Positions 7,830 to 16,639 of a stretch of DNA of 64,000 nt are shown in pieces. The stretch is from JANXQG01 sp963709175 (GTDB lineage Bacteria > Planctomycetota > Planctomycetia > Pirellulales > Thermoguttaceae), in contig CAVPVK010000004.1 of NCBI GenBank assembly GCA_963709175.1, positions 1 to 64,000 on the forward strand. The letters run 5' to 3'. The notes under the pieces are model-generated. The model was not told the origin of the DNA and ran no database searches. It saw nothing but the letters and a program-made list of their open reading frames with translations. Positions within the stretch are counted from its first letter, which is position 1. Every line of letters starts with the position of its first letter. A program made the position numbers and the translations under genes.

Positions 7830-8633
7830 ATGACGATGAGATTGTGCTTATGTTCACTATGGGCTTTATTGCTGGGGGGTGTCTGCTTCGCTCCGATAAC
7901 AGGCCGTGCGTCACTCTATGTGTCGATTGAACAGCCTGGAGTCCAATCTACAACTGTTTCTACGTGGTTTGCTGCACACGGCCAAAATGTGACCGTCAAC
8001 ACCGAAACCTTCAACGAACTCAATCAAGGTCCCGACACCAGCTTTGCCTTCAATAGTAATTCGAGTATCGGCATGTACACGTCACGGGGCATGGCAATTA
8101 TGTCAGCAAACCAATTTGGAGGTGCGAACGGTAGCAATTATATGGCAGTCGGAGCTGAAAGTGGAACCTATCAGGCCACTTTGACCCTCACAAACTTACA
8201 GGGGTATTTTGGTATCTACTGGTCGGCTGGGGATGCTTACAACGAGCTTAAATTCTATAATAATAATGTCCTGGTAGGCGATTACACGACAGCCAACGTT
8301 ATCAGCTTTCTCCAAGCGACCGGGGAATACAATGAGTATTTGGGCAATCCCAGCCTCTCGAATCGTGGCCAAGATTCGGGGGAACCGTTTGCATATCTGA
8401 ACTTCTTTGCCACGAGCAGTAGCGAGTTGTTCAACAAGGTTGTTATCGAGAACGATGTTTCATTCACTGGGTTCGAGTCGGACAATCATAGCGTTATTGC
8501 AGGTTTGCTTCAGGGTCCGTTCCCTGGCCAGGAAGTGAGTATCATCCCCGAACCCTCCGCCATCATCGCATGGTCTCTACTCGGCACTCTCGCCATTGGC
8601 CTCGGCTGGTGGCGAAAGCGGAAGGCCGCATAG
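7830..8633 (+). CDS. PEP-CTERM sorting domain protein
   Basis: The start is the ATG at 7830 (preceded by gagagg): it gives a signal peptide MTMRLCLCSLWALLLGG up to GRAS; the longer frame from 7737 would bury it. The mature part (about 210 aa) is Ser/Asn/Gly-rich and beta-like, with no enzymatic motif. The C-terminus IIPEPSAIIAWSLLGTLA plus WWRKRKAA is a PEP-CTERM signal: a PEP motif, a membrane helix and a basic tail, cut by an exosortase that moves the protein to the cell surface or matrix. A rho-independent terminator follows, so this is a single-gene unit. The gene is less GC-rich than its neighbours. Confidence 0.9.
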   Translation: MTMRLCLCSLWALLLGGVCFAPITGRASLYVSIEQPGVQSTTVSTWFAAHGQNVTVNTETFNELNQGPDTSFAFNSNSSIGMYTSRGMAIMSANQFGGANGSNYMAVGAESGTYQATLTLTNLQGYFGIYWSAGDAYNELKFYNNNVLVGDYTTANVISFLQATGEYNEYLGNPSLSNRGQDSGEPFAYLNFFATSSSELFNKVVIENDVSFTGFESDNHSVIAGLLQGPFPGQEVSIIPEPSAIIAWSLLGTLAIGLGWWRKRKAA

Positions 8634-8658
8634 TCCGATTCCAATTCCTCAAAGAACA

Positions 8659-8689
8659 AAACCCGTGTCGAATCTGGCACGGGTTTTTT
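8659..8689 (+). terminator. Rho-independent terminator
   Basis: A perfect 9-bp stem (aaacccgtg ... cacgggttt), a 10-base loop and a T tract, 25 bases after the PEP-CTERM stop codon. Confidence 0.9.
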
Positions 8690-8957
8690 CATGCACCGCC
8701 AGTTCGCAAGCGGCCCGTGCGTCGTCCAGGTTATAGCCATCCAGTCCGCTCCGCACCCACGCCAAGCGATCCTCGCCCCGTCCGCGTCGCAAGGGCGGGG
8801 AGCGTTTGGGCAATGACGATCCCCGCTTAACGCCCCTAACGCCCAACGCCCCCGATTGTATACGGGTACCCGACTGGCCGACGGCTGCGGTCGGGCAAAG
8901 CGGTGTTCGAAGCCGCGATCAGCGTGCCGCCTAGTTTTTCGCGGACTTGAATTCATT

Positions 8958-9956
8958 TTACATCAGGCGGTAGCTTTTCGGTCGACGGTAAATCGGCACC
9001 GGAACGTTGCTTTGCGCGTCACGGCGCCCCAGCAGATCGCCAAGCAACGTGCCCTGGTAATATCGCGCTAGATGCCGGAGCCACAAGATGTTGAGAAATC
9101 GATAGCCCTGAAGGGATGGCATTCCCTCCGTGATATACGCGCGGTTTACGCCGCAATGGTCAAGACGTTCCAGTATCGGATTTAGGTCCTTCAGGAGGTC
9201 AGCGTCTCGGAGGAACATTGCGTACCTATAGCTGTCATCACGATTAGGGTCCCAGTCTAAAGTTGAGTGTTCCTCTGTAACGTCCATAATTCGAGCGAGC
9301 CATAATTGGGTGTCGGCGTGATTGGCCCAGTCCACCCACAGAAACACTTCAAGCACGGGAGCGAGTTGGTTCACGTCCCACAGGTCTTTCTCTTCGGGTG
9401 CATCGCGAATAAAGGGCCCGTAGTATAACGCCTCAAGGACCTCACGATATGTGGGTCCTGGTTTGCCCGTTCTGGCGTTATTCATGAGGTCGGCGGCGGC
9501 CGTCATAAATTCGGAAATTGGGCCTAAGGCGGAGGCCATAAACTCGCTTGGTTTAATCGACGTCGGTTTCCACTTGCTATTCTCAACGAGTCTTTGATAC
9601 GCAAGCCTGACCGGTCCCTTCACCGTGTCGGACACTACAGTCTTGCCGGTATCGACAGCTACACCCCACATGAATTTAAGTGACTTATCCGAGAATCCGT
9701 CGACAAGCTCCTTGCCATACCCAGAGAAAATCGCGCCCATAAATCCACCCGCGAGTGCCGGCAGTATAAATGACAGCATGAACGTGGCGAATTCAGCTTC
9801 AACGCGTTGTTGTGCTTCAATCGCGCTCAGCGTAATTTCCTGGTTGCTATATGCGGCGGCGTAGGCCTGGGCCACGCGATAAACATACGCCCTCCATTTG
9901 TCTGGCGCGTAGATCATCGCCTGATCGACATTTCCCCTAAGCTCCTCGTCCGTCAT
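8958..9956 (-). CDS. Hypothetical protein, 332 aa, with one hydrophobic segment
   Basis: The start is the ATG at 9956 (MTDEELRGNVDQAM), with GGAGG ten bases before it; the longer open frame to 10175 is non-coding in appearance. Residues 45-70 form a Gly/Ala-rich hydrophobic stretch (FILPALAGGFMGAIFSGYG) that may be a membrane helix. The remainder is an acidic helical domain (LWDVNQLAPVLEVFLWVDW, ARIMDVTEEHS). No known family recognised. An 87-base gap separates it from the frameshifted gene just upstream on the same strand, so the two probably form an operon. Confidence 0.75.
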   Translation of the reverse strand: MTDEELRGNVDQAMIYAPDKWRAYVYRVAQAYAAAYSNQEITLSAIEAQQRVEAEFATFMLSFILPALAGGFMGAIFSGYGKELVDGFSDKSLKFMWGVAVDTGKTVVSDTVKGPVRLAYQRLVENSKWKPTSIKPSEFMASALGPISEFMTAAADLMNNARTGKPGPTYREVLEALYYGPFIRDAPEEKDLWDVNQLAPVLEVFLWVDWANHADTQLWLARIMDVTEEHSTLDWDPNRDDSYRYAMFLRDADLLKDLNPILERLDHCGVNRAYITEGMPSLQGYRFLNILWLRHLARYYQGTLLGDLLGRRDAQSNVPVPIYRRPKSYRLM

Positions 9957-10043
9957 GGCCAAGTTTCCTCCAAATTGCCCATAAAAGAAACGGAAAATAA
10001 AAGAAACGGAAAATGAAACGAAACCAGCCTGATTCCTGTTGCC

Positions 10044-10402
10044 ACTACGCTGATTGTTCGCTCGGACCCTCTGGGAGCTTCGACATGTCCTCCAGTCCGT
10101 ATCTCCTGACCCAGGCATCATAGACCTGCTCCTTCTGTTCAAAAGAAGCGTCGCTGCCCAAGCGCAGAATTGCATCTCTGAGTTCGTTCACCGACCTTTC
10201 CTCGGCCAAGCGATAAAGGATAAAGCTTGTCTGCTCGAGCCTTAAGCACTGGATTCACTACCGCGGCATTGAGCACGATCTGGACGTGCTGGAGTTGCGC
10301 CGGAGTCATCCGCGGCTGGACGAATGGCAAGGATGCTCTGACCAGCTCACCGGCATCCGCGGCATGTAATTCCTTGCCGAGTTCTTGAATATCTACTGCC
10401 AT
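10044..10402 (-). CDS. Hypothetical helical protein, frameshifted
   Basis: From the ATG at 10402 the frame reads MAVDIQELGKELHAADAGEL through NAAVVNPVLKAR and then loses protein character. One base further on, the next frame continues EQTSFILYRLAEERSVNEL through QVYDAWVRRYGLEDMSKL to a TAG at 10044. The two halves join naturally with one extra base near 10225. A small, mostly helical cytoplasmic protein of about 118 residues; family unknown. It lies directly upstream of the 8958-9956 gene on the same strand. Confidence 0.5.
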
Positions 10403-10621
10403 GAGACGGCCTGCTAAAACTCCTGAAAGGCCTTTAATGCCCCCGAGACTAGTCGCGGGCCTAGGTTTCAAGTTGCGTGATTTTCGGAAAGAACTCTTGA
10501 GAAAATCATTCTGTTGGGCTCCTACTCGGTCTTTATTATTCTTTGGGACCTTCCCAGGGCAACCCCCAGGATACGCATTTGCGCATTACCCGATTCCGGC
10601 GCAAAAAGAAGTCCGCTTGCA

Positions 10622-10882
10622 CGCTATCGGCCCAACTGCCAACGGACGCAACCGGTCGCCTGGCAGTACAACGACCCTGAGCACGCCGCAGGAGGCGGCG
10701 ACGAGGAGTCGTATCTTCGCCTCCGCGACCTGGTGCCCGAGGCGACGTACGAGATCACCTCGCTGGAGCAGCCCGGCAACACGGCGCGTGCCACCGGCCG
10801 CGAGTTGATGACCGGGGACCTACGGGTCGTCCAGCGCGACAAGCTCGCGGCAGCCGTCGTGCTCTACCGTCGGGCAAAGTGA
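10622..10882 (+). pseudogene. C-terminal fragment of a GH36-type alpha-galactosidase
   Basis: The frame ending at TGA 10880-10882 encodes AWQYNDPE, then YLRLRDLVPEATYEITSLE, TGRELMTGDLRVV and AAVVLYRR. This is the pattern of the C-terminal beta-sandwich of glycoside hydrolase family 36 (a W-Q segment, LRLxGLxPxAxYEVT, GRELM, a final V(L/T)Y). No catalytic domain is present upstream, so only the last ~85 residues remain. Family assignment rests on pattern memory. Confidence 0.45.
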
Positions 10883-11344
10883 TGGACGTACCCCGGCCGG
10901 CCGTCGCCAGTACTCCGCGTGCCGAATGCCTGGCGCGGAGGTGGGGGCATTTCGCAGGCAAGGAAAAGACAACGTCATCCCCGAGTGGCCAAAAGCCATG
11001 GGGTCAATGAAAAACCACAGGTTCCCGACTTTTATCCACGGCTGCGCCGCTGCGGTGGGGGTGACGTGGGGTGATCGCCACGCCCAAGCCGGGCTGAGTC
11101 GTTCCGATAAATCGATTCTCGGGAACACCGGAAAGCGTATTGGTACTTGCGACAAGCAGTCGTCGACCAAGAAAAGTCGCGGGTGTGACGGCATTGAGAG
11201 CTACTGTTGTGTCAAGTTATTGACACGGACGGCCCCACCATTGGGTGGGCTACGTGCAGCCGAGTCCAACATTTGTTAGCATTCTGTTAGCTGTCGGTTA
11301 GGATGGCCTGCCATCTGGATTCGTCTGGCCCTGTAGCGGGCTGA

Positions 11345-11977
11345 ATGCCTATGTTCTCTCTCCAACGCATCTTTGGTCGAGGCGATCGGTTTTTCGAGCT
11401 TCTGGAAGCCAGCGCCGACGAGGCACGGCGTGCAGCCCAGGCCGTTGGCAAACTGATTGAGGCCCCGGACAACGACCATACCCTGGATCCCTTCATCCAG
11501 TTCCGCAAAGAAGAGAAGCGGATCCGCGAAGATATTAGCCGCATGGTCTGCAATACGTTCATTACCCCGTTCGAACGGGAGGATATCGACACTCTATCGA
11601 TCGCCCTTTCGCGGATTTCGAAGGTGCTCAAGAAGTTCGCCGAGCGTCTGCTCCTGCTGCGGCCACATTTCAAAACAGAGCTTTTCACGAAGCAATCCAT
11701 CTTGCTGCAACAAGCAATCGATACGCTGCACGAGATGGTTCGGCAACTGCGCCATCCGCGACTCGATATCGTTCAGGCTGCCAACGACCGCCTGCATCAA
11801 TACGAAGGTGATGCCGACAAGCTCATGCTCTCGCTGCTGCGGGAGCTGTACGGCGGCCAGTACGACGCCTTGCAGATGATTGTGCTCCGCGATCTGTTCG
11901 AACTGCTCGAGAAGGTCATCGACCGCTGCCGCGACGCGGGAAACGCGATCATCCAGATTGTCCTCAAGAATTCCTGA
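11345..11977 (+). CDS. DUF47 family PhoU-like Pit accessory protein
   Basis: A 210-residue all-helical protein with the DUF47/PhoU-like pattern: MPMFSLQRIFGRGDRFFELL at the start, an ITPFEREDID segment near residue 78, and RDLFELLEKVIDRCRDAGN at the end. DUF47 proteins are cytoplasmic partners of Pit phosphate transporters and are thought to modulate them. It ends seven bases before the Pit gene, so the two are translated together. Length is typical of the family. Confidence 0.92.
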   Translation: MPMFSLQRIFGRGDRFFELLEASADEARRAAQAVGKLIEAPDNDHTLDPFIQFRKEEKRIREDISRMVCNTFITPFEREDIDTLSIALSRISKVLKKFAERLLLLRPHFKTELFTKQSILLQQAIDTLHEMVRQLRHPRLDIVQAANDRLHQYEGDADKLMLSLLRELYGGQYDALQMIVLRDLFELLEKVIDRCRDAGNAIIQIVLKNS

Positions 11978-11984
11978 GTAGAAA

Positions 11985-13058
11985 GTGTCGGCGATGACCT
12001 TGGTCTTCGGCGTGATTCTGCTTGGGCTGCTCTTCGAGTACATCAACGGCTTTCATGACAACGCCAACGCGATCGCGACGGTCGTGTCGACGCGGGTATT
12101 GCTGCCACGGCAAGCCATTCTGATGGCGGCGGTCTGCAATCTCGTCGGCGCCCTGCTGGGGACCGCGGTCGCGACGACCATCGGCCGGGGGCTCGTGGAG
12201 ACGGACGGCATCACGCTGTATACGCTCCTCAGCGCGCTCGTAGCGGCGGTGATCTGGAACCTGGGCACCTGGCGACTTGGGCTACCGGCCAGTTCCAGCC
12301 ATGCCCTGATTGGCGGGCTCTGCGGCGCGGCTGTGGCCTCAGCCGGCGGCAAGTTCGGCGTCGTCCGCTGGTTGGTCATCAGCCCCGACACGCATCACGC
12401 GGAGGGCCTTTGGCCCAAGGTTGTCTTGCCCATGATTCTCTCGCCGATCTTTGGCCTTGTCCTAGGCTTCGCCGTGATGGGACTACTGTTGTTGCTGTTG
12501 CGAAACTGGCGTCCCCACCAAGTCAACACCACATTCGGCCGCCTGCAACTGCTAAGTGCCGGGATGATGGGGCTCAGCCACGGCAGCAATGACGCGCAGA
12601 AGACCATGGGAGTCATTACCCTGGCCCCGTACGCAGGGACGCAGGCCAGTCTGTTCAAGAACCTTCCCGGGTGGCTCCAGTTCCTGCAGACCCCCCAGTT
12701 CGAGATCGGCACCTGGGTCAAAGTCGTTTGCTCGCTGACAATGGCGGCGGGAACGGCAGCAGGTGGCAGACGAATTATCCGCACCCTGGGCCATCGATTG
12801 GTCAAACTGCAGCCCGTCCATGGATTTGCCGCGGAAACCTCGGCGGCCCTGATCATCCAGGCGGCCAGTCATCTGGGTATCCCGCTGTCGACGACACAAG
12901 TGATCTCGGCCTCCATCATGGGCGTAGGCGCCACTCGCCGGTTGAATGCTGTAAAGTGGGCCGTGGTCGCCCGCATGGTCTGGGCCTGGATGTTGACCAT
13001 CCCAGCGACGGGATTGCTTGGCTATTTGTTGCAGCGGCTTATAACGCCTTGGCTATAG
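11985..13058 (+). CDS. pit: Low-affinity inorganic phosphate transporter, PitA family
   Basis: A 357-residue inner-membrane permease of the PHO4/Pit family. Two inverted halves each carry the family signature: INGFHDNANAIATVVSTR near residue 20 and LSHGSNDAQKTMGVI near residue 200. The Asn/Asp residues of these motifs bind phosphate and the coupling ion. About ten hydrophobic segments are visible. The start is either GTG 11985 or ATG 11994; both fit. It forms an operon with the DUF47 gene seven bases upstream, the usual arrangement of a low-affinity phosphate uptake unit. Confidence 0.95.
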   Translation: MSAMTLVFGVILLGLLFEYINGFHDNANAIATVVSTRVLLPRQAILMAAVCNLVGALLGTAVATTIGRGLVETDGITLYTLLSALVAAVIWNLGTWRLGLPASSSHALIGGLCGAAVASAGGKFGVVRWLVISPDTHHAEGLWPKVVLPMILSPIFGLVLGFAVMGLLLLLLRNWRPHQVNTTFGRLQLLSAGMMGLSHGSNDAQKTMGVITLAPYAGTQASLFKNLPGWLQFLQTPQFEIGTWVKVVCSLTMAAGTAAGGRRIIRTLGHRLVKLQPVHGFAAETSAALIIQAASHLGIPLSTTQVISASIMGVGATRRLNAVKWAVVARMVWAWMLTIPATGLLGYLLQRLITPWL

Positions 13059-13098
13059 GATTGTCCACCGAATCGACCGGTTTCAACCCATCATTATC

Positions 13099-13659
13099 AT
13101 GCTCGAACGTGCCATAGAATTAGCGGTGAAATGCCATTCTGGCCAATACCGCAAACATGCAATCGGCGGGCAACACTTGCCGTATATTGCGCATCCCATA
13201 GAGGTAATGAGAACAGTTTGGGGATGGGGCGTCACGGACCCGAGCATCATGGCAGCCGCCGTGCTCCACGATGTTCTCGAGGAATCGGACGTGACCATGC
13301 AACAACTGGACAAGGAATTCGGTTCAGAAGTAGCCCGGCTGGTTAGAGAGCTGACTCACGACCCGAAAGATGGCGACAAGTACGAGTATCTCAAACGGTT
13401 CTCCACCACAAGCATTCCCGCACTTGTTGTCAAGCTGGCAGATCGCTATTGCAACATTCAACATCGTATCCTGGCTTATCCCGCTGGAGTAAAAGCCTAT
13501 GTCGGGAAGTCGACCGTGCTTCTGGAGGCCATGAGGACGAGACATGCCGAGATTGCGGGCCACTTCGGCGAGAAAGTGTCCGGGGCCATCGCCAGCGCTT
13601 ACCAGAGTTTGGAGGGCGCTGTCAAGCAGATTGCCGGTGACAATCAGCCGGAGCCGTGA
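13099..13659 (+). CDS. HD-domain protein resembling the RelA/SpoT hydrolase domain
   Basis: A 186-residue protein with the metal-binding motifs of the (p)ppGpp hydrolase domain: YIAHPIEV around residue 30, LHDVLEES around 56 (the HD pair), and KLADRYCN around 112. There is no synthetase or TGS/ACT domain, so it corresponds to a stand-alone small alarmone hydrolase (MESH1-like) in size. It may instead act on another nucleotide. It begins 41 bases after pit on the same strand; a link between phosphate supply and alarmone turnover is plausible but not shown. Confidence 0.85.
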   Translation: MLERAIELAVKCHSGQYRKHAIGGQHLPYIAHPIEVMRTVWGWGVTDPSIMAAAVLHDVLEESDVTMQQLDKEFGSEVARLVRELTHDPKDGDKYEYLKRFSTTSIPALVVKLADRYCNIQHRILAYPAGVKAYVGKSTVLLEAMRTRHAEIAGHFGEKVSGAIASAYQSLEGAVKQIAGDNQPEP

Positions 13660-13761
13660 TGCAATGAGGGACTAGTGTGGTGTCTCAGCGCGCTTGACCC
13701 CATGCGCGGGACAGTTTTTGGGTTAGGTTAAGGTGTGGTGTTTTGACTACGACTGGCGGCC

Positions 13762-13785
13762 CGCGACACTCTTCCAAGTGTCGCG
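13762..13785. repeat. Small palindrome
   Basis: Perfect 9-bp arms cgcgacact / agtgtcgcg with a six-base loop, extended by partly paired ggcc/ggcc bases. It lies between the HD gene and the hydrolase gene without a T tract, so it is a REP-like hairpin rather than a clear terminator. Confidence 0.5.
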
Positions 13786-14218
13786 CGGCCGCTGCACCGT
13801 CAGTGCGTTGTCTCCGGCGACCGCGACTAGGTGTGAAACGCTCGGAAGCCCCCAAGTCAACTCCTTACGAGACAACCGTTTGCAAGGAGTTGGCGATCAA
13901 CTTCTGAGCGAGAACGACGTTCCCAGTCTCGCAATTGGTCAATATGACCAGTTATTTCAGGCGAGGACCCGGCTGCCGGATCGCTGACTTGCCGCCCACC
14001 CAAAGCATCGGCTTGCGCAGCGGGAAGAGGAATCCCGCGAGGCCCAGGCACGTCGCCGTCGGAAACGGGTCGCGCGCCGCGTTGCCGCTGCTTTGTAGCC
14101 GACGGCCACGCGGGACGCGCCGCTCACGATTTCCCTGCTTGCGGTTCCATTCGTCGAGGCCGATAATAGCGGCTGAGAACATGAGGAAGGTAGCGAAGGA
14201 AAGAAACTCAAAAAACGA

Positions 14219-15172
14219 ATGATTGCGCCATTGGCAAAACTTATTGATTGGTCAGCTCTTCAGTTGGCATACGTCGTTGCTCCACTGAGACACGCGCCCA
14301 AGCCAAAATGGGAATTGGAGGAAGCGATCGAACTTCTAAACGGGCCAAACTTTATCCCCGCCGCAAGCGATCCGGCGCGGATGGAATTTGATGGGCCGCG
14401 GCATTTCAAATTTGCTACGCCGCGTCCGTGCAAAGTCGAGGAGAACAACGTCGTTTATGGCCGTCTCTATCGGTGCGCGGAACACTGGCAGGTACGACCG
14501 GTGATCATTCTCTTGGATGGCTATCCTCCCGTCGGTTATCATACGGCGTTTCCATTGCTTGCCCGCCGGTTCAATCGGGCAGGATTCAATGTGGCCACTT
14601 TGGTCGCTCCCTACAATCTTCAACGCCGTCCGCGCCGACCCTTTGAAGAGAGTTGTTTGGAGTTTGCGCGGGCTATGGCACAGAACGTCGCCGAGATTCG
14701 CGCGCTGACTGGCTGGCTGCTGGATGAAGGTTGTCCATCCGTGGCGATTCTGGGTTTTTCGTTTGGGGGGTGGCTTGCGGGATTGACTGCGTGCAGCGAT
14801 GCACGCATCGCCTGTGCCGTTCTGACTGTGCCCGGTGTGCGCATGAGGTGCTCCCAACCGGTCGTCTGGCGGCGGGTTCGGGAAGCGCTCCAAGCTCTAA
14901 GGCCGGCACACGAAGCGATGGATACGACCCGGTTGAATCTGATTTTGTCCACGCCAGTCATCCCGAAAGAGAATATATTATTGATTGAAGGAATCTATGA
15001 TTTGTTCGCGGAGAGGCAACCTATCGAGGAGCTTTGGCAAAAGTGGCAGCAGCCGGAAATCTGGCGGCTGCCACACGGCCACGTCAGTAGGCTGTTCTCG
15101 CCGGGCTTGACGGGGCGCGTGCTTGACTGGCTGACACCGAGGTTGGAAGCCGGTCGAAAGAACAACGCATGA
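14219..15172 (+). CDS. Alpha/beta hydrolase, ABHD18-like
   Basis: A 317-residue protein of the alpha/beta hydrolase fold. The nucleophile elbow is GFSFGGWLAG near residue 180; an oxyanion-side segment (VIILLDGYPPVGYHTAF) precedes it; the late acid and His are plausibly in LLIEGIYDLFAER and LPHGHVSRL. The layout matches DUF2048/ABHD18 proteins, lipid or ester hydrolases of unknown substrate. No signal peptide. The stop codon overlaps, as ATGA, the start of a truncated second copy of the same gene (15169-15243). Confidence 0.8.
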   Translation: MIAPLAKLIDWSALQLAYVVAPLRHAPKPKWELEEAIELLNGPNFIPAASDPARMEFDGPRHFKFATPRPCKVEENNVVYGRLYRCAEHWQVRPVIILLDGYPPVGYHTAFPLLARRFNRAGFNVATLVAPYNLQRRPRRPFEESCLEFARAMAQNVAEIRALTGWLLDEGCPSVAILGFSFGGWLAGLTACSDARIACAVLTVPGVRMRCSQPVVWRRVREALQALRPAHEAMDTTRLNLILSTPVIPKENILLIEGIYDLFAERQPIEELWQKWQQPEIWRLPHGHVSRLFSPGLTGRVLDWLTPRLEAGRKNNA

Positions 15173-15243
15173 TAGCGACTCTAGCAAAATTCATTGACTG
15201 GTACAGCGTTCAAGCCGCTACGGTGCCCTTCGCCATCGCTTAG
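15169..15243 (+). pseudogene. Truncated duplicate of the alpha/beta hydrolase
   Basis: The ATG at 15169 overlaps the stop of the preceding gene. It encodes only 24 residues, MIATLAKFIDWYSVQAAT and six more, then TAG. These residues align with MIAPLAKLIDWSALQLAY of the intact gene (MIA, LAK, IDW and Q shared). It is the start of a tandem copy, translationally coupled, whose body is gone. The group II intron begins 82 bases further on. Confidence 0.7.
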
Positions 15244-15325
15244 TCCTCTGAATGTCGCTGGTTGAATCGAACCCACGCATTCAGCTTACCACGGCCCGCA
15301 AGGCTGGCGGTTCATTGACGGTTAG

Positions 15326-15980
15326 TGCGCCTGTTAAAACGGGCAAGGAGTCGTGAATGGAAGAGTCACACGGGAAAGACCTGGCCAGTCATCCCGACCC
15401 CGAGTCATGCCGCCGGCGGCCGTGAGGCCGCAGGTGAAGCGTTGACAGGGGCACACGCAGGCCAGCCATCGAGCCGCGAAATAAAGAAGTCCGGGATGCC
15501 GACGCCGTTAACCGAGGCGGAAGGCAACATCGTGGACGGCACCATAGGCGAGCCGTACACGAATGCCGCGCGGTCGGAGACCCTGAGCATGCGTGGAAAC
15601 TCTTCGCCGGAACAGGGAGATCCCACAGGTACCCGCCGCAGATGGTGAGGCGGGTCGGCCGGAGAAGGTCAGTGACCGTACGTCCGGCATGCACGCCTGT
15701 GGGAAGTCGGACGGTTGCATAGTACCAAAGAAGCTGCCGAACAAGGGCGGGCATTGCTCGTCGGCGGAAGCGGTGGAGGGAAGGCGACCGTCTGAGGGGA
15801 ACACGTTGCCGTCGGCCGCGCCCCGGACTCAGTGCGGGACCGGCGCGTCGATCGGACTGCAACGTGTGCGAGAAGCGGCAACGCTTCTACGCCAAACACC
15901 CGAAGTAAGAGCCGTATGCGGTAGTTCCGCACGTACGGATCTGCGCGGGGGCCGCCCGCAAGGGCGGTCCCTACCGCGAC
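15326..15980 (+). mobile_element. ORF-less (miniaturised) group II intron
   Basis: It begins GTGCGCC at 15326 and ends ...CTACCGCGAC at 15980, so both ends fit group II rules (GUGYG ... AY). Sequence in between includes the usual late domain I to III blocks (gagcatgcgtggaaactc, gtacgtccggcatgcacgcc) and a domain IV that holds only the leader of an intron protein (IVPKKLPNKGGH at about 15719) and its tail (RQRFYAKHPK and TAA at 15906-15908) in a different frame. The TAA abuts domain V at 15909, as in full-length introns. Nearly the entire ~400-codon protein was removed. If active, it needs a maturase made elsewhere. Confidence 0.8.
15909..15942 (+). ncRNA. Group II intron domain V (second intron), intact AGC triad
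   Basis: Exactly 34 bases: GAGC at the base, CCGUA/UACGG and UGCG/CGCA stems, a terminal loop and the two-base CG bulge. The catalytic AGC is present. A GC-rich domain VI hairpin with a gcaa loop follows at about 15948-15972. Confidence 0.85.
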
Positions 15981-16086
15981 CCTACAATGGCATTTGCATT
16001 GCAGCTGGTGCCGGAAAAGAAAGCAGTCGTAACAGTGCCTTACAGTGCGTGCCGGACTTAACCTCCGACTATCCAGGAGACTGCCC

Positions 16087-16635
16087 ATGCTGCGTTTCGT
16101 TCTTGCCTTGCTCGTCGCCGGAATCACGGCCACCGCCCACGCCGAACTGCCCGTCACTGCCGAAGCCAGGGCCAACGAACTGAAGCAAGCGATCAAGTCC
16201 TTCCGGCTTGAACTCGTCTACCAAGGGCAGGAGGAGAAGCCGTTCTACCGGCTAATTCTCAGCGTCCCGGCGATCAAGGACGACCGCAACAACTCCTTCT
16301 ACCGCATAGTCCAAGTGAGTGAAGGGCAGGCAAGCAAGATTATCGACCGCCTTGCCGGGGATGGGTTTCTGACCTTGGCTCGCGATGTGCGACCCAAGCA
16401 AGAGCTACGCCGACCGACCGAGCCGGGCTACACGCTGCGGGTCGGTGCCTACTGCGAAGACCTCCGCTGGGGCCTGCCAATGTTGAAGCGGCTCGATGGG
16501 CTTCGCAAGGTTCTGGACGGCGATGCGGCGAATGGAATGGATTTTCTTCTCGCTAGGCTCTCGGGGCTGCGGAAACAGTGGGAGAAGGAGGCTGGCCGCG
16601 CTGCCCATGACGACAAAGCAGCGTTGCAATTTTGA
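16087..16635 (+). CDS. Secreted hypothetical protein, 182 aa
   Basis: The ATG at 16087 has AGGAG nine bases before it and gives a signal peptide (MLRFVLALLVAGITATAHA). The mature part (about 163 aa) has a beta-alpha pattern (KSFRLELVYQGQEEKPFYRL, IVQVSEGQASKIIDRLAGDG) and ends in a helical Lys/Glu-rich tail. Periplasmic; no family recognised. A TIGR03067-like gene remnant follows within a few bases. Confidence 0.7.
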   Translation: MLRFVLALLVAGITATAHAELPVTAEARANELKQAIKSFRLELVYQGQEEKPFYRLILSVPAIKDDRNNSFYRIVQVSEGQASKIIDRLAGDGFLTLARDVRPKQELRRPTEPGYTLRVGAYCEDLRWGLPMLKRLDGLRKVLDGDAANGMDFLLARLSGLRKQWEKEAGRAAHDDKAALQF

Positions 16636-16639
16636 TGAC

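Noticed and set aside
13099..13659. HD protein as a Cas3 or defence nuclease
   Set aside because: Motif order HP..EV, HDV.EE and KLADR..N matches the RelA/SpoT hydrolase domain, and no cas or defence genes are near.
13857..13946. Minus-strand stretch reading LVILTNCETGNVVLAQKL
   Set aside because: It follows a stop codon at once and has under 30 codons; it resembles the end of a beta-lactamase-type protein, but the similarity is too short to claim.
15250..15290. tcgaaccc box that could belong to a tRNA or tmRNA on the minus strand
   Set aside because: The flanking bases do not form a T stem, anticodon stem or acceptor stem.
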